Assembly (NCBI GenBank): GCA_029959085.1
Contig: JARWIR010000021.1
Span: 21,291,620-21,355,619 of the forward strand
Length of the DNA: 64,000 nucleotides
From: Nemophila menziesii
Lineage: Eukaryota; Streptophyta; Magnoliopsida; Boraginales; Hydrophyllaceae
Direction of reading: 5' to 3'
Numbering within the stretch: the first letter of the stretch is position 1; every line of letters starts with the position of its first letter. Below, in pieces: positions 1 to 12,491 of this stretch. The notes under the pieces are model-generated. The model did no database searches and was not told where the DNA came from. It saw nothing but the letters and a program-made list of their open reading frames with translations. A program made the translations under genes and the position numbers.

Positions 1-3000
1 TGGAGGTTATTGAGAGAACATCTCAAGCCATTCATTGTAGAATCGTATGTAAGGTAACTTCCCTAAGCTTGTACACATCTTTTATCTATGGCTTAAATCA
101 TAAGAACTTGAGAAAAAACTTGTGGAAAAATCTTATTGATTTTTCCGCTACTTTTGATGATTCATGGCTCCTTTTGGGAGATTTTAATAATATCCTAGCT
201 TCGAATGAAAGAATAAGAGGACAAAATGCAACGATTGGAGATTTTGAGGATTTTGCGGATTGTTGTAATACTTTAGGTCTTGAAGATATACAATTAACCG
301 GACAATTCTTTACATGGGACAATAACCATGTCCTAAGTAAGATTGATCGTGCTTTGGGAAACCGAAAATTGGATGTATCCGATCACTATATTCATGCGGA
401 ATTCTTACCTAAATCAAGTGTCTCCGATCATTCACCTTGTGTGGTAACTATTTTTTTACAAAGTGTTACAAGAGTAGTTCCGTTCCGGTTCTTTAATATG
501 TGGGTAGAACATGAAAGTTATAATTTAACGGTGGAAGATGGATGGAATAAGACCGTCGTTTCGGGTACTAAACAATATATTCTTTTCCAAAAACTTAAAG
601 CGTTAAAATTTGATTTGCGGAATCTAAATAAGAATCATTTTTCTCATATTTCCGCAAGAGCTAAGCAAGCAAAGGAGGATCTTGAAAAGGCCGAGGTACA
701 CTTTAAACAAAACTTATCTAATAATTCTTCCTTTGATGATTTAGTTGAGCTCCGGAATAAGGCGAGAACTCTTGAGAAAGCCAAGATTAGTTTTCTTAAA
801 CAAAAGGCTAAACTTGGTTATTCTCTCAAGAGTGATAGATGTACAAAATTATTTCATGGTCTTATGAAGAGTAAACAAAGGAAACGCTTTATTCCTAATA
901 TCTTGTGTGCAAATGGAGAATTATCACATTCTAAGGCCCAAGTCTATGATGCTTTTCTTAGTTATTTTCAAGACTTATTTGGAGTAAAGGATACTATAAC
1001 ACAAGTAAATCCCGATGTGTTTAATTATGGAAATAAACTTTCCACTGAGCAAGGTGAAGAATTGTGTCGAGAAATAACCGATATAGAGATTAAAGAGGCT
1101 ATCTTTAAAATAGCAAATGATAAAGCGCCCGGACCCGATGGATTTTCATCTCTTTTTTTCAAGCGTTCGTGGGATATTATTGGGGAAGATGTCATTTTAG
1201 CGGTACGTGAATTTTTTAATTCGGGTTTTTTGCTTCGTCAATTAAATACCACAATAATTGCTTTAATTCCGAAGATTGATGATCCAAAGTGTGTTGAGCA
1301 TTTTCGCCCAATTTCTTGTTGTAATGTGGTTTATAAAGCAATAACTATGATAATGGCGGAGCGATTAAAACCATGTTTAAATAATCTAGTGGATAAAGCT
1401 CAAAATGCATTTGTGGAGGGACGATCTATGGTTGAGAATATACACCTAATGCAAGAACTTTTAAGGGGTTACAACAATCAAAGTAGCTCCTCGAGATGCA
1501 CGATAAAGATTGACTTTAGAAAGGCGTATGATTCGATATCTTGGGAATTTCTTCACGAGGTTTTAAAGGGATTAAATTTTCCGGAAAAATTCGCTAATTG
1601 GATTATGGCTTGTGTCTCATCTCCTTATTATTCGGTGGCTATAAATGGTGAAATTCATGCTTTCTTTAAAGGCGAAAAAGGATTAAGACAAGGTGACCCT
1701 ATTTCTCCTTATCTTTTTATTCTTTGTCTTGAATATTTCTCTAGGCTCCTTAAGAAAATACTAGCGTTAATTTTAATTATCATCCAAAATGTGATAAGCA
1801 AAAGATTACACATTTAGCTTTTGCGGATGACTTAATGCTTCTTTCAAAGGGTGATAAAGGTTCGATAAAAATTCTCATGGATAGTCTAAAATTGTTTGGA
1901 GATTGTTCGGGGCTCCGATTAAATGTTGAAAAATCGAATATTTATTATATTGGTGTCTCAAATGACGATTTAGTAAATGGGATAGAACCAACACAATTCA
2001 AGAAAGGGGTCATGCCTTTTCGCTATCTAGGGGTCCCGCTTGGTTCATCCGTCTTATTATCAAGAGATTATAAACCTCTTTTTGAAAAATTGGAAGGTTA
2101 TGTAAGAAGTTGGAGAGCTTCCTCACTCTCTTTTGCGGGAAGATTAGAACTTATAAGATCGGTTCTTCAAGGGGTGATATGTTTTTGGTTCACTATATTT
2201 CCGGTCCCAGTTGGAGTTAAAGATCGAATCATTAGCATTTGCCGTAATTTTTATTGGGATAATAAACCACCCCAAGTTAGTTGGAAAAAGATATGTATGC
2301 CTAAAGAAGAAGGTGGAATTGGATTAAAAGATTTAGAAGCGTGGAATAAAGCATTACTTTTGAAAATGCTCTGGAAAATTGTTGATAAAAAAGACTCACT
2401 TTGGATTAGGTGGATTCATGGGGAGTATTTTAATGCTTGTGGTTTTTGGGAATGGCATCCTAATAAGAGTAATTCCCCTCTTTTGAAAAATGTTTGGGAG
2501 CAAAAAGAAATTATCTGAGGGTCTCTAGGAGAAGAAGGAAGAAAAAAAATCTTGGCTGTGGTTTTCATCCGGAAATGTGAGTCAACCAACGTATGAGGTA
2601 TCAAGTAAAGAGTTTTATGATATTTATAAAAAACCATATGATTTATTTCGTCGCAAAACTTTTGTGAAGCCTTGGGCTAATATTATTTGGGACTCGAGTG
2701 TGTTTCCTAAACATGCTATTATTGTTTGGATGGCATTGAAGGAAAGACTTAAAACGAAGGATAGAATTACTTATATGGAGCTAGATCCGCTTTGTGAGTT
2801 GTGTGGGGAAGATTTCGAATCGAATAAGCATCTCTATTTTGATTGTTCTTATGCAAGGTCAATTTGGGATGAGATTAAATCATGGCTAGGATTAAATAAG
2901 GAGATGAAAACGATTCTTAGTGCTTTGAAATGGCTTAAAAAGCTTAAAGCTAGAGAAAATTGGAGGAGAAAAGCATGGAGAATCGGGTTTGGAGCAACCG

Positions 3001-3304
3001 TTTATTGCATTTGGAAAGCGAGAAATCACCTAGCTATGAGAGACGATTCGATGACACGAGAAAAGGTTACCAAGGAAATCAAATGGTGTGTTTTTTCCAT
3101 GTTATTTTCCTTGTTCCCTCATCATTCCTTTATGGATGAGAGTGGGAAACTAGCTTGTATTAGTTTAGTATGAGTTAGTTGTATTTTGTTTCTTTGTTGC
3201 TACCTTAAGCTTTCGAGCCTAGATAGGTAACTCTTTCGTATAGTGTACAGTTTTTCTTTTAATACAACCGTTTATCCAACCCAAAACAAAAAAAACAAAA
3301 AAAA
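1..3304 (+). pseudogene. LINE (L1-type) ORF2 remnant, 5' end outside the window
   Basis: Remnant of the ORF2 polyprotein of a plant L1-type retrotransposon, which nicks target DNA and reverse transcribes its RNA at the nick. The frame from 69 carries the C-terminal half of the endonuclease (SDHSP near 430) and then the reverse transcriptase, with KIDFRKAYDS near 1510 and GLRQGDPISPYLF near 1680. A frameshift at about 1760-1775 moves the catalytic FADD motif (1820-1831) to another frame, which stops at 2518. A second break, probably with a small deletion, lies at 2519-2576. The last segment (about 2529-3173) holds the zf-RVT zinc-binding region (CELCGEDFESNKHLYFDC near 2800). An A-rich tail ends at about 3304. 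The element is dead, and its 5' portion lies before the window. Confidence 0.9.
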
Positions 3305-3693
3305 ACATGGCCCCGCTTGCTTTATAATTATTAATATCACCACCATTTTCGAGACTTGTCTTTTTTTTTTTGCAGTAGGAAATAGTTTACCCAAAAATAT
3401 ATAAATAATTTAGGATTTTTTTTGGACGAATTAATTTAGGATTAAAAAGTTAATGAATGTTTTTTTTTTTTTTTTGACGAGAATGTTTTTCTCTTTCAAA
3501 CCACTGAAACCCCGCGTCCAAAAAAAAAACCCATTGAAACCATTTTATATAAAAGAATAATTACCTAATTCTCATTAGAACATTTTTTTTGTCTAAAAAA
3601 CCCGTTGAAATCTACCTAACACTATTACACATATTAACTAAAAATATATTAGATACAATAAGTAAATGATTCTTTCAACCAGTTAAGTTCAAA
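3305..3693. other. AT-rich spacer; possible 3' UTR of the minus-strand LINE
   Basis: No coding signal. T-runs and A-runs dominate. The last bases (3685-3693, AAGTTCAAA) are the left target-site duplication of the element that follows. Because that element sits at the 3' end of the minus-strand LINE, part of this stretch may be the 3' UTR of that LINE. Confidence 0.4.
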
Positions 3694-5149
3694 GGGGCAA
3701 TGCCCAATTAATTACGCGTAGAAGGTAAGTATTCCCTATTAATTACAATTTCAACTTAATTCCCAATTAAGCACAAAATATTACCCAATTACCAAAATAT
3801 CCTTCCACCTATTATTAATTACTTTAATTATATATTTTATTAATTATAGTTTAATGTTTATTTTTTTTTCAGATATTTTTTTAAAAATATTTTTTTTTAA
3901 ATATTTTTTTTTTTGAAAAATATTTTTTTTTTGAAATTTTTTTTTCAAAATTTTTTTTTCCGAATTTTTTTTTTCGATTTTTTTTTTCGAATTTTTTTTC
4001 AAGATTTTTTTTTCAAGATTTTTTTTCCAATTTTTTTTTTCGAAATTTTTTCGATTTTTTTCCCCGAATTTTTTTTCCATGATAACATGATGTAGGATTA
4101 GTACATATGATAATTGTGTGTTAAAGTAACACAAAATCATATGTGTTGTGTGTTGCATGAACACCCAATATGTATAATATTGAGTTGCTTAAACACATAA
4201 ATAACAAATTGTGTGATACATGAACACAAAATCAGACAGACGGAATATTTGTACACAAAGGTATGGAATAATGTATATGTAGGCTGATTATGTGTTCATG
4301 CAACACGCAATTGCTGGAAGTATGTGTTACAGTAACACACAACAGTATGGGTTTTGTGTTGGTAAGAAACACAATGCGTTTATCATTTACAGGTTTGCGT
4401 TGCTTAAACACGCATAAATAACAATTGTGTGTTGGAGGAACACAGAATAAGATATACAAAATATTTGTACACAGTAATAGATAATAGTGTACAGATAGTC
4501 TGAACATCTGATTGTGTGTTAATGTAACACACAATTGCTTGATGTGTGAGTTACAGTAACACAAAACAGTATGGACTTGTGTGTCATTTACAATTTTGCG
4601 TTGTTTAAACACACACAAATAACAATTGTGTGTTGCAGGAGCACAGAATAAGATATACAGAATAGTTGTACACAGTATTAGATAATAGTGTACAGATAGT
4701 CTGAATATCTGATTGTGTGTTAATGTAACACACAATTGCTTGGTGTGTGAGTTACAGTAACACAAAACAGTATGGACTTGTGTGTTAATGAAAAAATCTT
4801 CGAAAAAAAAAAATTCGGAAAAAAAAAATTCAAAAAAAAAATTTCGAAAAAAAATATTCGAAAAAAAAAAATTTCGAAAAAAAAAAATCGAAAAAAAAAA
4901 ATTCGAAAAAAAAAATTTTAAAAAAAAAATTTAAAAAAATTAAAAAATAAATTCAGATATTAAATATAAATATAATATAAATATATAATAAAATAAAAAA
5001 CCATATAATGGTAATAATGGAAGGTAAATATGACCATGTGCTTGATTAAGAATTAAGTTGAAAATTTGTGAGTAAGTAGGAAGTAATTTCCTCCTTCCTT
5101 TTTTTTGAGAATGAAAAGTGAGGAAGTGTAATTAATTGGGAATTATCTC
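3694..5149. mobile_element. Non-autonomous Mutator-like foldback element, 1,456 bp, TSD AAGTTCAAA
   Basis: Perfect 9-bp direct repeats AAGTTCAAA at 3685-3693 and 5150-5158 bound the element. It begins GGGGCAATGCCCAATTAATT. Its right end, read in reverse, begins GAGATAATTCCCAATTAATT, and similarity between the arms continues inward for over 130 bp (both contain TTTCAACTTAATTC and AAGCACA). Long terminal inverted repeats, a 9-bp TSD and a G-rich start are typical of Mutator-like elements. Inside the arms are mirror-image tracts: T8-T12 runs broken by TTCGAA-type steps (about 3862-4079) opposite A-runs (about 4796-4945). The core is a tandem repeat. No transposase is present, so it would need one in trans. 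Confidence 0.85.
4105..4792. repeat. Tandem ~200-bp satellite in the foldback core
   Basis: Three-plus diverged units, with equivalent points (AACAATTGTGTG-type) near 4205, 4421 and 4622, so the period is about 200-216 bp. Each unit contains short inverted repeats such as TGTGTGTTAATGTAACACACA. The two right-hand units are the most alike. Reading frames across it are incidental. Confidence 0.8.
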
Positions 5150-6011
5150 AAGTTCAAATTCCTTCTCGTGCATTTAGCCAAAACATCTATAGTAGAATTA
5201 TATCTTCGAACAATGTAAGTAAGGTTCTAATGGGACCCTTGACCTAACCATTTTCTAACTTCCGAAATAATTGGTTTAAAACTCCAGTGGAGCCCGGTCT
5301 TACCCATAATTCCTTGAATTAATTCAAGGTTATCAGAGTAAAATGAAACTCTCTGATTAATGTCCTTACTTGACCTTAATGCCATTATTAACACCCAAAC
5401 TTCTCCATCTATTTATTCACCTTACATAGAAAATTAACCTTTTTCGAAATTGTTCTGTTTTTATCGATACCAATTGCAGCGATAGCAGCTGGTTCCTTGT
5501 TATTAATAAATGAGGCATCACACATCCATATAAGATCCACGTCATCTTCAATTGTTGGGTTCGCTTCTTCGTTATGATCACACTTTATCTCTTCTTTTAT
5601 TACCCTCCCCCTTCCACTCAGTTTTTCGTCCGAACAATCTCATAATTAAATCTTTTGATTTTTCCAGAATATTGTGAATACTCAAATTTACTCTTTCATG
5701 ATAACACTTCATTCTTTCTTTCCACAAATACCACATTATGCTCATATATAAGCGGTAACTTGTCTAGATTCCTACCTGTTCTTTGAATACTCTTTAATAA
5801 TCTTCATAAATCACTTTAAAAAAGATCCATTACAATTCTTATCAATTTTAATTTGTAATGGGGAAGCCGCCCAAACATTCATACTAAACTGACATTTACG
5901 GATAAGATGATTGATATCTTCGTTCTCTATCTCACACCATTCACAAATATCATTTTTGATACATATATTTTTTTTGAGATTCGTTTTAACTAGTATAGCA
6001 TTATTACATAT

Positions 6012-7771
6012 TGATGTCTCCCTATTTATTCTAAATATTAGCCCTTTGGAAACATCCTTTTACGTGAATAATTGACTTATTTGATAGACTTTTATGTTTA
6101 TTTCGTCATATTACACTTTCTCCCCTTGGAATTAGACTATTTGCATTTTTAGAGCTTTTGTGCATTAATTTGATTATTTTAAGTGCAAAGTTAGTAGGTT
6201 TTTGAATTTCATGAAAAACCAATACAAGGAGGAGAAGTGAGGATTAAAGTCTTAGAGTATTTTAGTGTGTTAGGAAGTATTTTTATTCGAGTTTCTAATT
6301 TTAGAGTGCACTTTCCTATTTCTATTCTTGAATTATGGATTTATTATTTTTAAAACATATGCGGTTTAATTATTTATTTATTGTGAAACTTTAAAAGATA
6401 TATGGTAATTAATTAGAGACCAAGTCAAGTCTAAGAAGTAAAGGAAAGAGATTTACATGGAAATAAGAAGATTAAGGAAAGATATATGCAAAGAAGGAAA
6501 ATATAAAGCTGCCAAATAAATTTGAAACTCCAGCCACGTTCTAAAGACGAGCTCATAACTTAAGATTAGCTAGTAATTTGGGAGAATGGTCTGCACCAAT
6601 GGATAGAGCTTTCCGAGACAAGTGGTTTCGACTATTGGAACGTGTCAAACAGATAAGTATTGAAGGAGACATGACCAAAACAAATCAGCAGCAGAATCTT
6701 ACCTTTCTTAGATTTAATGGCTACGAATTAAAGAGTTCTTGACTTGTCCTCCACTCCAAGTAAAGACGAATTAGGGTTTCCCAACACCTTTAAATACACC
6801 CATAAGCCTCCTCTTTTCATACACTTCAAAGAATTACACAAGAGGCTTAAGGTTTTCAAGTCAGAGCAAGAAGGCAAGGAGAAACTGAGGTGGGAGAATC
6901 CTGTTCTTCCATCAACAATCATCCTACCCTTTAGGTTATCAATTTATCTTTTGTATTTGAACATGAACTACTTTTATTTATTTTCAGTCTTTAATTTTAT
7001 CATGAGCTAAATTTCTATATATTTGAAAATCGTGTTAAAGGGATGAACCTTAATCAATTAATCTACGTTTTGAATTTGGGATTGTTATGATTTAAATTGA
7101 GTTGAGTTTTATATATTGGATATTACTTTGTTTTCATTACTATTTCTTTTAGGAACAACTAGAAATAGCTTTTAGTATTTGCGCTATTCACTTTAGTGGC
7201 GAAGTGATCATCCGACAGGGGGGTTTGAATACAGACTTAGGTAATACCCGTGTAATGTCCGTTATTGACCGACAGGCTTAACTAATTACATAGACAAAGA
7301 GGTAAAATAATATCATCCGAAGAGGCATATTCGCCCATACAGGGGTTTATAGTACTTTAGTATAGCTCCTAGGTCGACCCGACAGGGGGCTAGGAGATAT
7401 TAGAGTCCCGACTAATATTATAATTCCAATTCTACCCTTAAACATAGCATAGATTATATTGATTAAGTGGATTCCTTGCGAGACTCAAGTATTTATCTGA
7501 AGTTAGACCTTTTATTTGCTTGATTTCTTTCTAGTTAATTTACTTTTAGTCTTTATTTTATTTGCATCTTTTTAATTCAGAAAACCAAAAAAAAATCTTT
7601 TATTTTTCTGTTAAGCAGTTATTCTTACTACTTGATTAATATTTGGGTTGAACCTAATCCGTCCCTAAGAACAAACTTGATTATCATATATTACTTGGGA
7701 CAACTGTACACTTGCAGTTCTGTGGTTCCTCTTATTTATCACTTTATTTACTAACACCCTAAAACCTACCA
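6012..7771 (+). mobile_element. Solo LTR (Athila-like), 1,760 bp, TSD CATAT
   Basis: Starts TGATGTCTCC and ends ACCTACCA, flanked by CATAT at 6007-6011 and 7772-7776. Internal blocks (for example GGGGTTTGA and TAATACCCGTGTAATGTCCG near 7220-7260) recur in the LTR at 23535-25108, so both belong to one family. No primer-binding site or polypurine tract lies outside it. That, with the matching TSD, indicates a solo LTR left by LTR-LTR recombination. Confidence 0.9.
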
Positions 7772-8128
7772 CATATTCTTCAACAAATTCTTTTGATTCG
7801 TGACAGGTAGATTATTTTTCCACATGATATCCTAAATTTCATTTCCACTGGCTTCTCCCATAATAGATTTAAAAGCCATTTCTTCATTAACAAGCGAATG
7901 ATATCCTGATTCTGTTGTATATTCACCGTTTTTACTAAACGGCCAAATAGCTTTATCCTCATCCTCAACCTGACATCTTGGACTTTTAATGATAAATTGA
8001 GCAACTTCATAAGGGAAAATTCTTATAATCAATTCTTTATTCTACCCGGTCCCTGAATTATCAAAAAGCTCATAAATAACTTTAATTTCACAACCCCTTG
8101 GTTTCTTCAAAACTATATCCTTACTTAG

Positions 8129-9608
8129 TGGTGGGGCCTAGGGTGTGATAAAATAAGATATAATTAAAGTGCAAAAACACCCTAAAACTACACGGTTATG
8201 CAAGTATACAGATCGTATGCAAGTTTTAGATAAAGATTCGTTCCGCAGAGACTACAGAGGTTAGGAGAATCTGATGCAAATACCAAGTGCAAATAATTAA
8301 AACTAGAACAACTAAACGCAATTAAAAGTAAAGACAAATAGATTTTTGTTTGATTTTTTAATTAACTAAATTAAACTAAGAATTTAAAAGACAGAAAAAT
8401 AAATATGAAAGAGAAGTGATATGAGAATATAGCTTAAGCATGTAATCTCCACTAGTTTTGCCGTTCTAAACATGTAAGGGTGAATTATGTAGTATTTCCC
8501 TAATCGGTCCCAATATGCTATCGGTACTTTAAAATTGGATTTACCTGTGTCAATAAGGCTTCCTAAGCAAATTTTTCCTGTAATTGGTAAATAGTCACAA
8601 GAACTAAACCATAGTGATTAGCTAGCTAGGTTGGGTTGTCAGATCAAACCTAAAACTAAACGTTATGTGCTAAACATGCAATTGAACACCGTGTCAATGG
8701 TATCCTAATTACTAGATGGTAATTCTAATGGCGGCCGTCCACAAGAACACAGAATATAAATCCAAACACATAAACAGAGAATAAAAGCTATAATTCTATT
8801 TAAAACATTAAATTCCCAAATTAGATAGATGTCAATCAAAACTAGGGTTCATGCATTAATGCTAAAACTTAAGCTAAAGAAATTTAGTTCATGAAAGAAA
8901 AGAAAGAAATTACAAATCTAAAGGTAGAAGAAGACATTGTTGATGACAGCTCCTTCCAGACTTCTCTCTTGTGTTGTAAGCTTCCTCTTGGTTTAAGGTT
9001 TCACCAAGGATGATTTAAGATTGTTAAGAGGCTGTATTTATAGTGTATAGGTTGACCTAATTCGTTTCTTTAGAGATAAGTTAAGTAATGGACTTCTAGC
9101 CCAACTCAAATTCGTAAGAAAATAAAGATAAACACTGCTGCGCTATTTTGAGTGTATCTTCTTCGTTATTGGTCGGATTTAGCTCCATAAGATACCAAAA
9201 GAATCGCAACAGAATTATCTAGACCATGTAGAAGGAAACTACCAAATTCGGCCTATTTCTTAGATATAAACACCAATCTTTAGACGTGTGTGCAGAATCC
9301 CAGATTTAGGCAGCTTTCCCTTTTCCATCTTTTTAGCTTTTATTTCCTTATCTCCAATTTCCATGCAAATCTCTTTCCATAAGTTGTTGTCTTTGACTTG
9401 GACTCTAATTAATCTCCATAATTATCTTTAAAGCTTCACACTAAATAAACAATTAAACCCAATATGCTCTAAAAATAATAATTCTACAAATCAAGACCCA
9501 AAATAGGAAAGTGCACTAAAATAAGCTAAAATCAACCTATAAACTAATAAATAAGCCTAAAATGATGTCTCTGAAGTATATTATATTATCACAAATGAGG
9601 AGACATCA
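8129..9608 (-). mobile_element. Solo LTR (second Athila-like family), 1,480 bp, TSD CTTAG
   Basis: Plus-strand ends are TGGTGGGGCC and GGAGACATCA. Read on the minus strand it starts TGATGTCTCC and ends CACCCTAGGCCCCACCA. CTTAG flanks it at 8124-8128 and 9609-9613. The closest relative here is the LTR at 15044-16573. It interrupts the minus-strand LINE. Confidence 0.9.
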
Positions 9609-12491
9609 CTTAGCCAGAAATAATTCCATATTTTAAACTTCCTTCCGTTACCCACTTGCCATATTATATGCTTCTTTAGAAATTGAAGTCCTTTGAAAAT
9701 ACTCGCCCAACTCCATGACTTTCTTTTAGTAAGTTTTGCATCCCACATATCACAATTAGGGAAATAAATTGATTTAAGAATCTTATAACAAAAGAGTCTT
9801 CATTATTAATTAGTCTCCATGCTTTATTTGCTAACATAGCAATGTTCATTTTATAAAATTCCATGAATCCTAATCCCCCACTCCTCTTTGATCTCGTCAA
9901 TTTTTTTCCAACTAACCCAATGGATTTTTTTCTTATTGCCTGCGTCCTACCAGAAATTAGCCACAATACTTAAGAGCTTTTTACACAAGATCTTAGGAAA
10001 TTCAAAAACTGACATAACATAGTTTGGTAGAGCCTGCATAACAGCTTTGATCAGCACTTCCTTCCCCCCTTCGGATAATAAAGATGCCACCCAACTCGAT
10101 GATTTAGATAATAATCTGTCTTTGATATAATTAAGGTTCTCACTCTTAGATCTTTTGAGGGTTAAAGGTAACCCTAAATACTTGCCCAAATCCCTAGCAA
10201 TCCCAATGTTTAGTCTTTGAGAAACTTCCTCTTTCATGGATTCCGGTGTGTTTTTACAAAAGAGAATAGCTGACTTATGTAAATTAACTCTTTGCCCCGA
10301 AGCATTACAATATTCCATAATAAGACTCTAAAAATTCTCGACTTCTTTCGAATCAACATTAATGGAAAATAGTGTGTCATCCGCGAACAAAATATGAGTA
10401 AGTTTAGGGCATTGTCTAGTAATTGAAATACCTTTAATCGAGCCTTCTCTACAGTGAAAATTAATAAGGCTTATCAAGCTCTTAGTAAGCAATGAAAATA
10501 GAAGCGGAGAAAGAGGATCGCCCTGTCTAAGACCTTGTTCTGGTTTAAATTTCTTTAACCTTTGTCCGTTAAATTTTATTTGGAAAGAAACCGATGAAAT
10601 ACAATTCCTCACCCAATTAATCCACTTTTTACAAAAACCAAGTGCCCTAAGGGTTTTGTATAGAAATTTCCAATTAACTTGATCATAAGCTTTTTTCCAT
10701 ATCAACTTTTACCGCTGCATAAAATCTCTTAGACCTTCTTTTAGTGTTAAGAAAATAAGACACTTCCTGAACCACAATAACATTATCTTGGATATTACGG
10801 CCTTTAATAAAAGCCGATTGTGTCGGTGAAATAATAGCCTCCATTATAGATTGTAGTCGCGTGGCCATAATTTTGCTAATAACCTTGTAACAAAAATTTT
10901 CACATGAGACCGTCCTTGATAATCTTTAATAGATTCTTGAGACACGACTTTCGAAACTAATGAGATAACTGAATCATTGATTTTGCTAATATCAAGATTT
11001 GAATCAAAAAAATCTTTAACGAATCTATAGATATCATCCTTTATGATTTCCAAAATTCATGATAGAATTTCCTAGGAGGACCATCTGGCCCCGGAGCCTT
11101 TCTACCTGACATACTAAACGCAACATCCTTTATATAATCCCCACTTGGAGACTTGATAAGAGATTCATTCATTTCATATGAAACTTTAGATGGTATATGT
11201 TGAGTAATATTATTAGGATCCGAAGTTCCATTATATTTAAACAAATTAATATAAAAATCTTGTATAATTTCATTGATTTCTTTCGGATCATCTACCCATT
11301 CTTCATCCTTATTCTTAATGTTGCATATTCTATAAAGTTTCCTCCTCCTCATTGTTTTTGCAAAGAAATATCTTGTGTTTTTATCCCGGTTTTTATAGCC
11401 AGATCCCGAGCTCTATTTTCCCAATATATTTCTTCAATCCTCCATAATTCATCTATATATTCTTTAATATTATTTTCCGTAGTTTTATTTTTTTCCGATG
11501 CTGGTTCATTATTAACAAATATAAGTTCATCTTGTAATTCCTCAATTCTCCTCCTATTATTAAAAAACGTAGTCTTGCTCCACCCTTTAAGAGCTAAACA
11601 AGTGGTGTCCATATTATTACAAAACTTTGTAATACTATTACCATTCGGTTTCGTATTCCAACCTTCTCTAATAATCTCTTTACACTGATTATGCTCGAGC
11701 CATCTAGATTTAAATATAAAATATTTATCGCTTCTCCCTGTTCTATTATCACGACAAAGAATTAACGGAGAATGATCTGACCCCACAACTGGTGGTACAT
11801 TTATAATATCATTAGGGAAGGAAGCACACCAATCCATGGATGCTACAACTCCATCTAATCTTTCTTTAATGTTATCCTTTATTTTACGTTGATTAGTCCA
11901 CGTATAATGACACCCTTTACTCAATAGGTCAATAAGGTGATTCTGATTAATAAACTCATTAAATTTTAAAATACAATCAAGATTAGCTGCCCTTTTTCCT
12001 TGTTTCTCAAAGAACTTAGATATATCATTAAAATCTCCAATAATAATATGAGGTTTATCAAGTTGGTTAATCTTTCTCGAAAGTGTTTGCCATAATTTAG
12101 TTATTTCTTCATTCTTGTTAGGAGCATATACGCATATGAGATACCATGAAAATTTACTAGATTCATTAATTTCAACCATTACATAATTAGAACATGAAAA
12201 CTTAATAGAAATAGATAGATCATCCTTCCATAATAGTAGTATACCCCCATACCTAAACGCTCTTCCTCCGGGGTCAACTACATGATAATTATTAAACGAC
12301 TTAAAATGCGAAAAAGACCTAACATCCTTCCGTCTTAACCTAGTTTCAAAAAGACATGAAAAAGAAGGTTTATTTTTACTAACTAGGGCTTTAAACGACT
12401 TTATTGTCAAGGGGGCCCTAGCCCCTTGACAGTAATATCCATTAGAACTAAATCTATATAATAAAACACAACAAGAGACGAACAACGACAC

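Larger units (their letters stand above)
5159..12491 (-). pseudogene. LINE ORF2 remnant with RNase H, split by two solo LTRs
   Basis: Reading leftward from 12491: endonuclease/exonuclease/phosphatase domain (IIIGDFND near 12050, SDHSPL near 11775), reverse transcriptase (KAPGPDG near 11090, GLRQGDPLSP near 10530, FADDTLF near 10380), then thumb and C-terminal parts. The coding trail continues at 8123-7777 after a solo LTR, and at 6011-5170 after a second one. The last part has a zf-RVT region (CEWCEIENEDINHL near 5930) and an RNase H-like domain (WMCDASF near 5530, FYSDNLELIQ near 5330). Removing the LTR at 6012-7771 with one CATAT copy restores continuous, although stop-containing, zf-RVT coding. 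Many stops and shifts make it dead. No ORF1 lies upstream, so it is 5'-truncated or rearranged. Confidence 0.88.

Noticed and set aside
3844..4164. 106-codon Lys/Asn-rich reading frame on the minus strand, and its Phe-rich mirror
   Set aside because: Translation of the T-run/A-run arm of the foldback element. No protein family signal.
4232..4765. 177-codon frame on the minus strand with repeated peptide blocks
   Set aside because: It follows the ~200-bp satellite period. Internal similarity reflects tandem DNA repeats, not a protein.
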